A DNA stretch of 64,000 bases. Source: Pantanalinema sp. GBBB05 (GTDB taxonomy: Bacteria; Cyanobacteriota; Cyanobacteriia; Leptolyngbyales; Leptolyngbyaceae). The notes beneath the pieces were generated by a model. The model searched no databases, was not told the DNA's origin, and saw nothing but the letters and a program-made list of their open reading frames with translations. A program made the position numbers and the translations under genes. Below, piece by piece: positions 1-10,250 of the stretch (position 1 is its first letter; each line of letters begins with the position of its first letter). The stretch is from the NCBI GenBank assembly GCA_016743235.1, contig VRZD01000004.1, positions 62,001 through 126,000 on the forward strand, written 5' to 3'.

Positions 1-1578
1 TTTGGTGTGCCCGATTTAGTGGAATTGATTCGGCAACTTGATCAGGGACTCGTCAACCGTAAGATGAGTGAAACACTAACAGAAGACTCACTTTACGAAA
101 AAATTACTACTCGCATTCCAGCAACCCAAACCTTTGAGCAATCTGCTTTGTTAGGTACACTCCGAATCATTCGCAGTGAACTGAGTAAGCGTTCAGATTT
201 ACGTATTGATGTAACTGATGCTAAATTTCAATACTTTTTGCAGGTATTGAAAAAACGCCTCCCACTGACAATCGATGATCCAACTTTGATTGAGGTGATC
301 ACTAGAATTATCGCGATCGAAGGTCTGGCGTATAGTGCTGCCCAAGAATACTGGCAAACCCATCAAATTAAGCTGTCATTCATTGGTCACAGCATGGGAG
401 GACATGTCACCTCTCAGGTAATTCGGGTTATTTCTGATGTCTTTGACTCTCGTTCTGTGGGCACAATTGGCACAGACCAAGGAGCTAAATTTCCCTCCTC
501 TCGGGTTGGTCGTGTGTTCACACTAGGACGATTAGTTCTAGTCTCGCCGGACATTCCGCTCATGACGGTGACATCCGGACGAGCTAACTTTTTGCGATCG
601 GCTTTGCGGCGATTTGAGGAAGCTTATTTATTCAGTAATGAGGGCGATTTAGCTCTCCGCATTGCTTCTACCGCTGCCAATTATTTCTCCTTTCCTGCCC
701 GTAGCCGTACCCAAGGGTATCGCTTAGGCAACTTAACCGTTCATTCTAAACATCAAGAAACCAAAAAATCGAAAAAGCGGCAGGAAACCTATGGCATTGT
801 CAATTGGGAGGAGTTACCTAATCCCCATCATCACTTATTACCCTACCTGGAAGTTAGCGTCTTAAATAAAGACAAGAACCAAAGTCTAGACCCAGCCAGT
901 CAGAAGCAGGAAGGGAATGAAACCGTTGCTAGTGAGCAACAAGATGAAGAATCGATCGCTGATTTGTTTACCTATTTAGACTGTACTGAATATTGCGATA
1001 AAGCCGATTATTACAGTCCAAATGCTGAGGCAACTGATAACAATATTTTGATTCTAAATCAACAAAAAACTCCACTCAATTTTTGGGAGTATGTCAATTT
1101 GTTCATTGCCTATGCCACCTTCGCTCCCAATAAATTTCCGAAGCAGGGAAGAGATGTTCATGGGGGTTATTTTTGGGGCAAATTTAGCAAGCTAATAATG
1201 TATCGCCTTGCCTTTGTCGGATTTCAAGGATTGCTAGATTCCCTAATTTTCATGCAACCGGATGATCCCAAATTACAAATTACTCAGCCACTACCTGAGG
1301 ATTTAAAGACTGATTTAGCAGCCATTCAGCAGCTAGAACGCCAGCAACCTGCCCCGCTGGCATTAGAGCCAATTGATCCCGTTTTATTGAAGAGTTCGCA
1401 ACGTGAGCAATTGAAAAAACGTCGTGCCGTAGCCCTACGTTACTTCTCTTGGATCTGCCAACAAAAACGGATTCAAGTCGCAATGTCACCTGAACGCTAT
1501 CAAGTTGACATCCTTGTTCAGGATCATGATGTAGTCAGAGAAATGATGCTATCACGGGACAATCAATCTCCGGAGTAG
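1..1578 (+). CDS. Alpha/beta-hydrolase (lipase-like), 5'-truncated by window edge
   Basis: The frame is open to the first base of the window, so the gene very probably starts upstream; the GTG at 7 is only the first possible in-window start. About 525 residues are visible. A nucleophile elbow GHSMGG, at about residues 127-132 counted from the GTG, follows a hydrophobic strand, as in serine lipases and esterases of the alpha/beta-hydrolase fold. The long C-terminal part is partly charged and helical and contains no domain I recognise. The usual catalytic Asp and His cannot be placed with confidence. It converges on the DUF350 gene with a 15 bp gap, so it is not in that operon. Substrate is unknown. 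Confidence 0.75.
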   Translation, partial: FGVPDLVELIRQLDQGLVNRKMSETLTEDSLYEKITTRIPATQTFEQSALLGTLRIIRSELSKRSDLRIDVTDAKFQYFLQVLKKRLPLTIDDPTLIEVITRIIAIEGLAYSAAQEYWQTHQIKLSFIGHSMGGHVTSQVIRVISDVFDSRSVGTIGTDQGAKFPSSRVGRVFTLGRLVLVSPDIPLMTVTSGRANFLRSALRRFEEAYLFSNEGDLALRIASTAANYFSFPARSRTQGYRLGNLTVHSKHQETKKSKKRQETYGIVNWEELPNPHHHLLPYLEVSVLNKDKNQSLDPASQKQEGNETVASEQQDEESIADLFTYLDCTEYCDKADYYSPNAEATDNNILILNQQKTPLNFWEYVNLFIAYATFAPNKFPKQGRDVHGGYFWGKFSKLIMYRLAFVGFQGLLDSLIFMQPDDPKLQITQPLPEDLKTDLAAIQQLERQQPAPLALEPIDPVLLKSSQREQLKKRRAVALRYFSWICQQKRIQVAMSPERYQVDILVQDHDVVREMMLSRDNQSPE

Positions 1579-1593
1579 TCATCCGTTGAACCG

Positions 1594-2466
1594 TTAAACC
1601 ATGCTCCAGGCAATTAAGAACGAGCCGCCAACATAAGCAAACGCTTCAATTAAGCCTGCACCTAAATTGGGAACGGCTTGATGCACAATTTCATCGGAGA
1701 TTTTTACTCCTGGCACTAAGACCAAGTCCGCAATCCAACGAATTGCCGCTAAAGCCACTAGGCTGAACCCCAGAATTAAACCATACAAGCTCAAACTTTG
1801 TGCCCACGTTGTAAATTCTGGAGTAAAGGCAATTCGCACTACATTTCCGGTGGCGATTAATAGCCCTGATAATGCTACTCCCGCCGCCGGATTATTCCGT
1901 TTACAAATTTCACGGAACACATTGTAATTTGCCACCTTGGGATAGAGATAACTGACAACAACTAGCACAATTAAACCAATGAGCCAGCAGACTAATCCCA
2001 CCATCCAAGAGCCACTTTGTCCCCCCATTGCTGCACTTAAAATCAACCCATTAGCAATGTGAACGCCAGCCTCAGCCGCTGCTGCCCCAACATTTTGTTC
2101 TTCCTGCACTTCCCGAGCCGTATCACACCGTCGCAGAATCAGGCGATCGCCCACCCAAGCTCCCATCAACATCAGTACAATCACGCCTGCCCCATAGCTA
2201 AGCAGGTAAAGCAATTGATCTTGCCAGGTTGCGCCTAATTTATCTAGCACTCCCGCTAATGCCAGAACAATGCCGAGATAGTAACCCACTAAAGCGATCG
2301 CAACCGCTGGATTATCACGGACAAATAGCTCTAGATTTAACTCCATCCGGGAACGAAATAGTTTTTGATAGGCCAACTGTCCTAACCAGAAAATGCCAAA
2401 TCCTAGCAAAATTTCTAGAGAGACAATTGCTATCCGGGAAAGGTTGGTTGTGATTTCGGGTGGCAT
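1594..2466 (-). CDS. DUF350 family integral membrane protein (UPF0719-like)
   Basis: This 290-residue protein is almost entirely hydrophobic, with about eight predicted membrane spans arranged as two similar halves, as expected for a tandem DUF350 protein. Conserved-looking DNP/NNPA segments ('RDNPAVAIA' near residue 50 and 'NNPAAGVALS' in the second half) sit before equivalent spans and support an internal duplication. DUF350 has no established biochemical function; the family is often found beside polyamine-type enzymes and envelope-stress genes. Here it is the last gene of a same-strand cassette with FemAB-like, spermidine-synthase-like, DUF4178 and SpeD-like genes, so I infer a membrane partner of that system. 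Confidence 0.85.
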   Translation of the reverse strand: MPPEITTNLSRIAIVSLEILLGFGIFWLGQLAYQKLFRSRMELNLELFVRDNPAVAIALVGYYLGIVLALAGVLDKLGATWQDQLLYLLSYGAGVIVLMLMGAWVGDRLILRRCDTAREVQEEQNVGAAAAEAGVHIANGLILSAAMGGQSGSWMVGLVCWLIGLIVLVVVSYLYPKVANYNVFREICKRNNPAAGVALSGLLIATGNVVRIAFTPEFTTWAQSLSLYGLILGFSLVALAAIRWIADLVLVPGVKISDEIVHQAVPNLGAGLIEAFAYVGGSFLIAWSMV

Positions 2467-2644
2467 AACGGGTAGCAGTGAACAATGGACAATAAGACAG
2501 TAAACAATGATTAGTGGGGTCGTAAATCAAACATTGCAAATTGTATAAAATCTTTGGCGCTGTCAATGAAGATGATTGGCTAAAGTCCAGGTAGGGGGAG
2601 GCAAGAACTGGGTTACCTCTCATTTAAGCTTCAGTGATCGAGCA

Positions 2645-3676
2645 CTATGGCTGGGCTAACTTTCTCAACGTATTAATTAATAGATCAGTGAGTTGATCGT
2701 AGAAGAAGTAGTCATGGGCACCGATCGTAGTCACCGGTTTACCCCCAAACTGCCGCTTAAATTGGGAGAATTTAGCATAGTTGTGACGCGGATTTTGGGT
2801 ATAGCCATAAAAATCATACACTTGACAGCCCTTTGATTTCGCTCGTTGCATCGCGGCCCAATGGAGCCCGTAGTTTGCCATCACGTGCGGGTACAAGCTA
2901 CTTCTTCCACCATATAAATAGGTTGCCCGATCGCCCCAATAAATTACTAGAATTGCGGCTAAAAGTTGATCGTTCCAAGTCGCTAAACCAATTTCAGCCA
3001 TATTTGCCGCAAATAAGGTTTGGCACAAATTAATAAAAAAACCGTAGGGTTCACCAAAGAATTGCTGACGTTCAACGGTTTCCCAAAATAAATCATAAAA
3101 GCGGGGAATGTTTTGCAGCTCAGTGGTAAATTCTGTTTCCACACCATAACGTTGGCTTAAGCGAATGTTGTAGCGTCCTTTCGGTTTCATATTAGCCAAG
3201 ATTTCTGCTTCATCGGGACACAAGTCAATTAACAAGGTTTCTGATGGCAATAAATCCACTGGAGCACGAACAAATTTTTCTAGAAAGGGTGGTTTCTGCA
3301 AAAATAATGGTTCAACTCGCAGGGCGATCGCACTTAGCGTTGGTAACAGTTGCTTGACTTGCTCTAATAGTAATTCCATTCCTATCACCTCATACCCTGG
3401 CGTAAAACAAGGTATGCCTGGAGCAATTAGCAAGTTGGCGGAATGAGGACGAGGATAAAAGTAAAAGATGCCTCCTCCGACTAAAGTTTCTTGCTGAAAA
3501 ATCCCATAGCGAAAAGTTTGGTAACCCTCTATTTGCTTAAAATCTGCCCATGCCCAAGATTGCATAAAACAGCTAGTCGGCAAGGACTGATTAAACTGAT
3601 CCCAGCGAGCGCGATCGTCTAACCCTAACTCGCAGATCGTCAATGTATCCAGTTGAATTGACTCAGAGCTTAGCAA
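2645..3676 (-). CDS. FemAB/FemX-like peptidyltransferase (GNAT fold)
   Basis: The 343-residue protein resembles the FemAB family, which transfers amino acids from aminoacyl-tRNA to lipid II or other amines using two GNAT folds. Family-like features are 'QSWAWADFKQ' near the N-terminus, 'MKPKGRYNIRLSQR' mid-protein, and near the C-terminus 'YDFYGYTQNPRHNYAKFSQF' followed by 'KRQFGGKP'. It lies 14 bp downstream of the spermidine-synthase-like gene on the same strand, so the two are probably co-transcribed. In this context an amide-forming role on a polyamine-like or peptide substrate is possible, but that is inference. A conventional role in peptidoglycan cross-bridge modification is the alternative. 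Confidence 0.8.
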   Translation of the reverse strand: MLSSESIQLDTLTICELGLDDRARWDQFNQSLPTSCFMQSWAWADFKQIEGYQTFRYGIFQQETLVGGGIFYFYPRPHSANLLIAPGIPCFTPGYEVIGMELLLEQVKQLLPTLSAIALRVEPLFLQKPPFLEKFVRAPVDLLPSETLLIDLCPDEAEILANMKPKGRYNIRLSQRYGVETEFTTELQNIPRFYDLFWETVERQQFFGEPYGFFINLCQTLFAANMAEIGLATWNDQLLAAILVIYWGDRATYLYGGRSSLYPHVMANYGLHWAAMQRAKSKGCQVYDFYGYTQNPRHNYAKFSQFKRQFGGKPVTTIGAHDYFFYDQLTDLLINTLRKLAQP

Positions 3677-3690
3677 TGTTCACCCTTGAT

Positions 3691-5190
3691 TTAATCATCC
3701 CGATTTTTATACAGATTCCACAACCACATACCACCAATCATCGTCATCCAAAATCCTAACCAGCCAAAACTACCATCAGAATAATAGTAATCACCGCTAG
3801 ATGAACTACCGCTGGAGTAACCACTACGATAACTGCTGCCCGAAAATCCTTTAGCAAAGGCAGCATCAGGAGCGGCTAAGTTAGCAACTAATAGGCTGAC
3901 CGAAAGAATTGTAATTAGTTCTGCCGTATGTTCTGAAATGTAAGTGAGAGGTTGCCCCGATCGCACTTTTTCAAGTAATTGTTTTAGATCTTTAGCTAAC
4001 TGAGGTGGCAATTCTTGAGCACGATCGACAAGCTTTGATAGCAACTGTTTAGCATCAATTTCACTTAATAGCGCTTTAGTATAGCCCAACCATTCTTGAG
4101 AAATACGTGGATCGTGGTAAGGATGCTGGACTGGAATCAATGATGCCGGAGCAGGAACAGAAGTTGAGCCAGATTGAGAAGGATGAAAGTGATCTAACCA
4201 GACTTGGATCATCGACTCAAACTCTAACGGATCATGAGTACCAATTAATCCTGTTCCTGATTCTTGAATTGCCAAAAAATCTAGCCAATCTTCTGACTCA
4301 ATTGGTTTTACAGTTGCATCTATTTCACGATCGGAGAAATGAGAATTTAATAGATAGTAAAATAACTGAGGACAGTCTAAGGTATGAAGATTAATCAGAT
4401 GCCGATCGTTCGCCATCGTGGCTGGAAATCGAAACACATCTATCCAGGTTGCGACCTGAAGAACTTGTAAGTTATTGGGGAATTTGAGTGACGTTAATTC
4501 TTCAGGCGCGATCGCAGTCGGTGAACCGAGTAAAAAGCCCCAATCTCCATAATCATGATGATGGAAAGAAGGAATAACAACTCGCATCGGTTTAGTATGA
4601 ATACCTGCTGCTAAAGCCGTTTGGTAAAGACACCAAAACGCTGCTGGAGTTTGCTGGGGAGAAACTGCATTTTTGGCTAGCACTCCTTGAGGAGCAAGAA
4701 TGCGGCGAATTTCAGTGAGCCACTCCAAACTATAAACTTGCGTTTCTTCAGGACGGGTAGGACAGGTAAAATCGCAAATCACTACATGGTAACAAGCATC
4801 CGGTAAGTTAGAAACGAACTCGAACGCTTCCTGGGTATAAACCGTTACGCGATCGCTGCCAAGCGGTGATTGATCTGCGGTGGTTAAACTGCCCTGATTA
4901 TAGGGCTGGAAAACCGTACGACCTAGTTCTAAAACATCTGGATCATAGTCTACTAAAGTAATTTCGCGAACTTGATTAAACCGGAGCACATCTCGTGCAG
5001 CTAAACCATCTCCGCCGCCACAAATCAGCACCCGTAATGGCAGATTGGGGAAGCGTTGCTCAGCTAATGAGATCGCAGGCACAACAAGATGTTCATGATA
5101 AATTGCTTCATCAGTAGTATCAAATTGCAAATTCCCATTAATGTAAAACGCTAGTCCCTGCGAGTGCTGTTCAATAAACAAGGTGGGCAT
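3691..5190 (-). CDS. Spermidine-synthase-like methyltransferase-fold protein fused to a membrane-anchored Ser/Gly/Tyr tail
   Basis: Residues 1 to about 245 resemble polyamine aminopropyltransferases: a short N-terminal beta region with 'DEAIYHEHLV' (27-36), the GGGDG cofactor loop (58-62), DYDPDV (81-86) and a catalytic-region DFTCP (140-144). True spermidine synthases usually have D-S/T-x-D-P there, so the second acidic residue appears to be replaced by Cys. The N-terminal barrel is shorter than usual. Beyond residue 250 the protein has a helical linker, a hydrophobic segment near 430-450, a low-complexity Ser/Gly/Tyr stretch and a final Trp-rich hydrophobic segment near 478-495. At 499 residues it is far longer than the usual 280-320. 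The product of the reaction may not be spermidine. Neighbours are DUF4178 upstream and FemAB-like downstream. Confidence 0.8.
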   Translation of the reverse strand: MPTLFIEQHSQGLAFYINGNLQFDTTDEAIYHEHLVVPAISLAEQRFPNLPLRVLICGGGDGLAARDVLRFNQVREITLVDYDPDVLELGRTVFQPYNQGSLTTADQSPLGSDRVTVYTQEAFEFVSNLPDACYHVVICDFTCPTRPEETQVYSLEWLTEIRRILAPQGVLAKNAVSPQQTPAAFWCLYQTALAAGIHTKPMRVVIPSFHHHDYGDWGFLLGSPTAIAPEELTSLKFPNNLQVLQVATWIDVFRFPATMANDRHLINLHTLDCPQLFYYLLNSHFSDREIDATVKPIESEDWLDFLAIQESGTGLIGTHDPLEFESMIQVWLDHFHPSQSGSTSVPAPASLIPVQHPYHDPRISQEWLGYTKALLSEIDAKQLLSKLVDRAQELPPQLAKDLKQLLEKVRSGQPLTYISEHTAELITILSVSLLVANLAAPDAAFAKGFSGSSYRSGYSSGSSSSGDYYYSDGSFGWLGFWMTMIGGMWLWNLYKNRDD

Positions 5191-5274
5191 GATTTAATCT
5201 TCACATTCCTAGTTCTGAGCGAGAAATCTACTGAATTAGTCTGAATCTATTCAGCCTGGTTAGCACTTGTCCTG

Positions 5275-5949
5275 TTAAATTCCAGCAAAGATAAATAAGA
5301 TGCCAATAATGACTAAAGTCCAAGCCGCAACAAATTGCCAGGTATCCGTTGAAGGACGACTCCCCGAGGAACTAGAGATACTAAATCTAGAATCAATTGG
5401 GGCAAAATCTTGTTGTCCAGTTTGGATATGAGTGAAGTCTGGAGGTTGCACAGTTCGGGTAGAGTAAACATTCAGCGTTCCATTCGACCAAGCTTCTAAC
5501 GCCAAGTTCCATAAATGAGCTTCATCCCAATAATCCCAGGTGATGCGATCGCGGGTTTCACCATCAGATTCATAATCACCTGCTGTCTGCGATTCAAATT
5601 TATACGTGCGGTTATACATCCGCAGTTGTGGATAAGGTTCTCGCCCCGATCGCACATCTTCCCTTAATTGCAGCGTTACATCTCGGGATGATTCTGGATC
5701 AAAAATTGATGGACTACGCACTTCTTCGGCTAAGTACCACTGCACTTTCCGTTCAACACCATTGGGATCAATTTCGCGCATTAAGTAATACTCTTTACCT
5801 GTTTGCGATTTCAATAACCATTCTTCGGTTTCATAGCCGTGATCATCGGCATAAGTGCTGTAATCATCCACTCGCCACAGCACCCCATGATAGGTGAGGC
5901 GATCACCCTCTCGCAGTTGGCGTAATTGGCTCTCTGTAGCAGCAGTCAT
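5275..5949 (-). CDS. DUF4178 domain protein with C-terminal membrane anchor
   Basis: This 224-residue protein begins with a beta-rich region carrying 'LREGDRLTYHGVLWRVDDY', typical of DUF4178, followed by further predicted beta strands up to about residue 170. A Ser-rich linker leads to one C-terminal hydrophobic helix ending 'TLVIIGILFIFAGI', so the bulk of the protein is probably held at the membrane. The family has no established biochemical function. It sits between the SpeD-like and spermidine-synthase-like genes on the same strand, which is the reason to place it in the same system. Confidence 0.8.
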   Translation of the reverse strand: MTAATESQLRQLREGDRLTYHGVLWRVDDYSTYADDHGYETEEWLLKSQTGKEYYLMREIDPNGVERKVQWYLAEEVRSPSIFDPESSRDVTLQLREDVRSGREPYPQLRMYNRTYKFESQTAGDYESDGETRDRITWDYWDEAHLWNLALEAWSNGTLNVYSTRTVQPPDFTHIQTGQQDFAPIDSRFSISSSSGSRPSTDTWQFVAAWTLVIIGILFIFAGI

Positions 5950-6025
5950 AGTTTTTGCGGATGTTAATTTCTAAAACCTAACGACTAACAACTCCAAATC
6001 ACAACAAGTTGTAATTTTTTGACAT

Positions 6026-6421
6026 TTAGCCCGTTGCTAAGAGGTAATTCCATTGACCACGATCGTGATCACCGCAAATTTTTACCGTCAACAGATCGGC
6101 TAACTGCTCCGCTTTCGGACGATTGTCTTGATAGTAATCGCAAACATGAATATCAACCGCGACCTTCTGACTTTCTGTCCAGATATGCAAGGCAATATGT
6201 GATTCTTCCAGCACTAAAACCACAGAAATTCCTTGGGGATTAAAGGTCACTAATACCTCCCCAACACAGTGCAATCCCACCTGATGAACTGTAGCCTTAA
6301 GGAGGTCTAGCCAGTCCGTTCCAGTCAGAAGCATCAGATCTGCCGTAGTCGTCAAAATAGCAGAGAAATGGTGCGATCGAATCATGGGCAACTTCAGCGG
6401 CAACCGACGGTAATCAAACAA
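6026..6421 (-). CDS. speD: S-adenosylmethionine decarboxylase (SpeD) family proenzyme
   Basis: This 131-residue protein matches the prokaryotic class 1b AdoMet decarboxylases, which self-cleave to form a pyruvoyl group and make decarboxylated AdoMet, the aminopropyl donor. The cleavage motif is 'LEESHIALHIWTE' with the pyruvoyl-forming Ser74, His79 five residues later and Cys94 twenty residues later. This matches the Ser63/His68/Cys83 spacing of the characterised Thermotoga enzyme, so activity is expected. Two starts are possible (Met1 and Met13); the homologous part begins near residue 14. It is the first gene of the DUF4178/aminopropyltransferase-like/FemAB/DUF350 set and 83 bp downstream of the DUF1611 gene. 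Confidence 0.88.
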   Translation of the reverse strand: MFDYRRLPLKLPMIRSHHFSAILTTTADLMLLTGTDWLDLLKATVHQVGLHCVGEVLVTFNPQGISVVLVLEESHIALHIWTESQKVAVDIHVCDYYQDNRPKAEQLADLLTVKICGDHDRGQWNYLLATG

Positions 6422-6504
6422 CGATCGTCAAATCTCCTCAAATCTATCACCGGAATTCACCTGGCAATTGAGCTATCTCCCTCACCTTGCCAATCTCCTG
6501 ATCA

Positions 6505-7548
6505 CTACGGTCCGATCGCATCCAGTAATGCATCAGCCCCAAAGCGAATCGGATCAGTACAGGGTAACGTTGTTTCAATTTGGACCTGTGCGATCGCGCG
6601 TTGGGCTTCGGCATCCGTTAAATGCCAAGTATTCAGGGCGATCGCGGCTACTTTAGTAGGAACAAAGGCTCTGCCAGCGCTAGCCACTGTTTCATATAAC
6701 TGCACAACATCCCGTAACGGCGGAATCATCACCTCGGGCAATTTATGAATATGCGTTTGTCCCGCTCGATGCACCAGGATGAAATGGGTGGGTTGGCTGC
6801 CTCGGATCAATGGCAGAGTGGCAGTTGAAGCGGGATTACCTAACGATCCCTGTCCCTCAATGTGCAAAATATCGTGCTCACTGCCGAACTGCATCACCAT
6901 TTGTTCTACTGCACCAGAGGCAAAATCCACCCGAATGGCATCTAAAGGAATTCCGTCTCCAGCAATCATCAGTCCAGCCTGTCCAGTTGCCAAGAATTTT
7001 GAGCGTAATCCGCGTTCCAACGATGCCCGATGTAATGCCAGGCTCGTAGACATTTTGCCAACCCCCATATCGGTTCCGACCGTCAGCACCCGCCGGCAGG
7101 ACAGCGATCGCGCCGCAGCACTGCCAACCGTTAGTCCGGGAGGTTCCCGCCGAATATCCCAAATCCACTGATCCGGCGGCTTCAGTAATTGGCTTAATTC
7201 TGGATCGGTCGCCAACTGGGTATGGAGTCCATTGGCGATCGATAACCCACCTACCACCGCCTGTTTAATTTCTTGCCGCCATTCGTCTGGTAACGCTCCT
7301 CCCGAAGGGGCAATCCCGATCGCCAGCACATCGGGTTGGTAATGCAGAGCTTCGGCAACAGTAGCCACAATCGGGGCAAGTTGCGGAATTCCGGTCAGTT
7401 CTAGTAGCGATTCTCCAGCGGATTGGCGATCGATCACGGCAACGATCTTGGCATCACTAAAGCGTAATAATGCCAGTCCCGTTTTACCTTGACTGCCGCG
7501 AATGCCGTCATGCAGCAAAACAGCTAAGCGATGGTGAGATTTCAACAT
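6505..7548 (-). CDS. DUF1611 family P-loop protein (DgcN-like)
   Basis: The 347-residue protein has an N-terminal Rossmann-like domain and a C-terminal NTPase domain with a Walker A loop 'GTDMGVGKMS' at about residues 158-167. 'HIEGQGSLGNPA' further on is a family-typical motif. DUF1611 proteins include DgcN, reported as an N-acetyl-D-glutamate racemase/kinase-type enzyme in D-amino-acid catabolism; others are unassigned. The equivalent function here is not shown. It lies upstream of speD on the same strand with an 83 bp gap and may be the first gene of that transcript. Confidence 0.82.
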   Translation of the reverse strand: MLKSHHRLAVLLHDGIRGSQGKTGLALLRFSDAKIVAVIDRQSAGESLLELTGIPQLAPIVATVAEALHYQPDVLAIGIAPSGGALPDEWRQEIKQAVVGGLSIANGLHTQLATDPELSQLLKPPDQWIWDIRREPPGLTVGSAAARSLSCRRVLTVGTDMGVGKMSTSLALHRASLERGLRSKFLATGQAGLMIAGDGIPLDAIRVDFASGAVEQMVMQFGSEHDILHIEGQGSLGNPASTATLPLIRGSQPTHFILVHRAGQTHIHKLPEVMIPPLRDVVQLYETVASAGRAFVPTKVAAIALNTWHLTDAEAQRAIAQVQIETTLPCTDPIRFGADALLDAIGP

Positions 7549-7910
7549 AAATCTACCGTCAAAAAATTAAGAAGATTTGATGGGAATACCGATAATTGTC
7601 ATGAAGTTTTTACAAAGTGGCAGCCATTGAGGATCTAGTCGCTCAATCGCAATCAATATCCATTCTGTAGCCGGAACTCATCCGTATTTTCTAGTAAATT
7701 CGCTCAACTCGATCACATAGCTTTCATGAAGAAGGCATTAATCTCTTGGAGGCAATAAAGCCCAATGTTAGAAATGAATTGATCCTCAAGGGTGCCCTGA
7801 AGCATAGGTGATAAGGGATTTCTACACCCTAACCGATGCCCCCCAAATCTATCCCTAACAGATTCATCATTTTGCTCGCTTCACTCATCTACCCCCAGGA
7901 GAAATTAGCG

Positions 7911-8534
7911 ATGTCTATTGAGTTGTTACAAAAAGTTACAGCTACTACAGTCAGTGCTGCCGCCGGGGTTGCGATCGTCGGCGCGATCGGCTGGAATCAG
8001 CAGGCACAAGCTGCCAGTTTTACCTATTCGTCAATCTTTTCCGTAGCTCAGGTGACCCAGGTCGGGAATGTTCCTCTAGCGAATGCCAATTTTAGCTTCC
8101 TTAAACAGGACCTACCAGCCCCAGCTGCCAATGGTGGTACTGTCGGGTACGAATTGCTGTCATTTGCCGCGACAATTCTGGGTCAGTCCTATAATCTGAC
8201 CAGTTTACTGACTAGTCCGACGTTGCAAAGCCAAGCGGCCTTAGTCAACTCATATCTTCCTACCCAGTATCAAGGGATTCTACCGAGAGTGTTAGCGCAG
8301 AATCCTAACGGATTTGATTACATTGGCGATGGTGATTTTCCACCAGCTAATTTCAGCGAGACTTTTACCTATGCGAATAGGAGCTATCTTGTATCGCTTG
8401 TTAGCACCTTTGAGAACAATGGCTCTTCAGGCGGTACGACCTCTGAAGCAGTGCCAGAACCCACAACAATATTGGGTTTAGGGTTAGCAGGTGCTGGTCT
8501 AGCTGCCGCGCGCCGCCGCAAGCAACAAGCTTAA
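7911..8534 (+). CDS. PEP-CTERM sorted exported protein
   Basis: The C-terminus has the PEP-CTERM tripartite signal: 'VPEPTTILGLGLAGAGLAAA' with the PEP motif, a hydrophobic helix and a terminal basic cluster RRRK. An N-terminal signal peptide ends around 'QQAQAASF'. Such proteins are exported and processed by an exosortase-type sorting system, which is not in this window. An upstream in-frame ATG exists at 7836, but ATG 7911 is preceded by AGGAG about 10 bp upstream and starts directly at the signal peptide, so I choose it (207 residues). The mature part is Ser/Asn/Ala-rich with no recognised domain; a matrix or surface role is only inference. Confidence 0.85.
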   Translation: MSIELLQKVTATTVSAAAGVAIVGAIGWNQQAQAASFTYSSIFSVAQVTQVGNVPLANANFSFLKQDLPAPAANGGTVGYELLSFAATILGQSYNLTSLLTSPTLQSQAALVNSYLPTQYQGILPRVLAQNPNGFDYIGDGDFPPANFSETFTYANRSYLVSLVSTFENNGSSGGTTSEAVPEPTTILGLGLAGAGLAAARRRKQQA

Positions 8535-8559
8535 TCTCAGTTTAGATAGTGGTCTTTAT

Positions 8560-8590
8560 AGGGGCAGGCATAAGCATTGCCCCTTGATTA
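8560..8590 (+). terminator. Candidate hairpin terminator after the PEP-CTERM gene
   Basis: The stem AGGGGCA (8560-8566) pairs with TGCCCCT (8578-8584) across an 11-base loop, 26 bp after the stop codon. The following bases are only weakly T-rich, so termination efficiency is uncertain. Confidence 0.5.
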
Positions 8591-8692
8591 TGAGAAACCA
8601 GCCCTGAGCATTTGATCACTGCTGTTAGGGAGGCGAGCTGAGTCGCTAGCGCTGCCAGAGGATTACCGACACACCCGCCTCTATAGAGTGCC

Positions 8693-10172
<1,480 letters not shown>

Positions 10173-10250
10173 GATCGGTAATCATAGCACTCCCATCTCG
10201 ATCGGGTGGCAGAGTTGCTAAAACTTTGCAACAGGTTAGAGCGTGTCGAA

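Noticed and set aside
2467..2510. Imperfect GTGAACAATG-like short repeats upstream of DUF350
   Set aside because: Only a few degenerate units in a small gap; similar short AT-rich heptamer-like runs are common in cyanobacteria and give no clear function.
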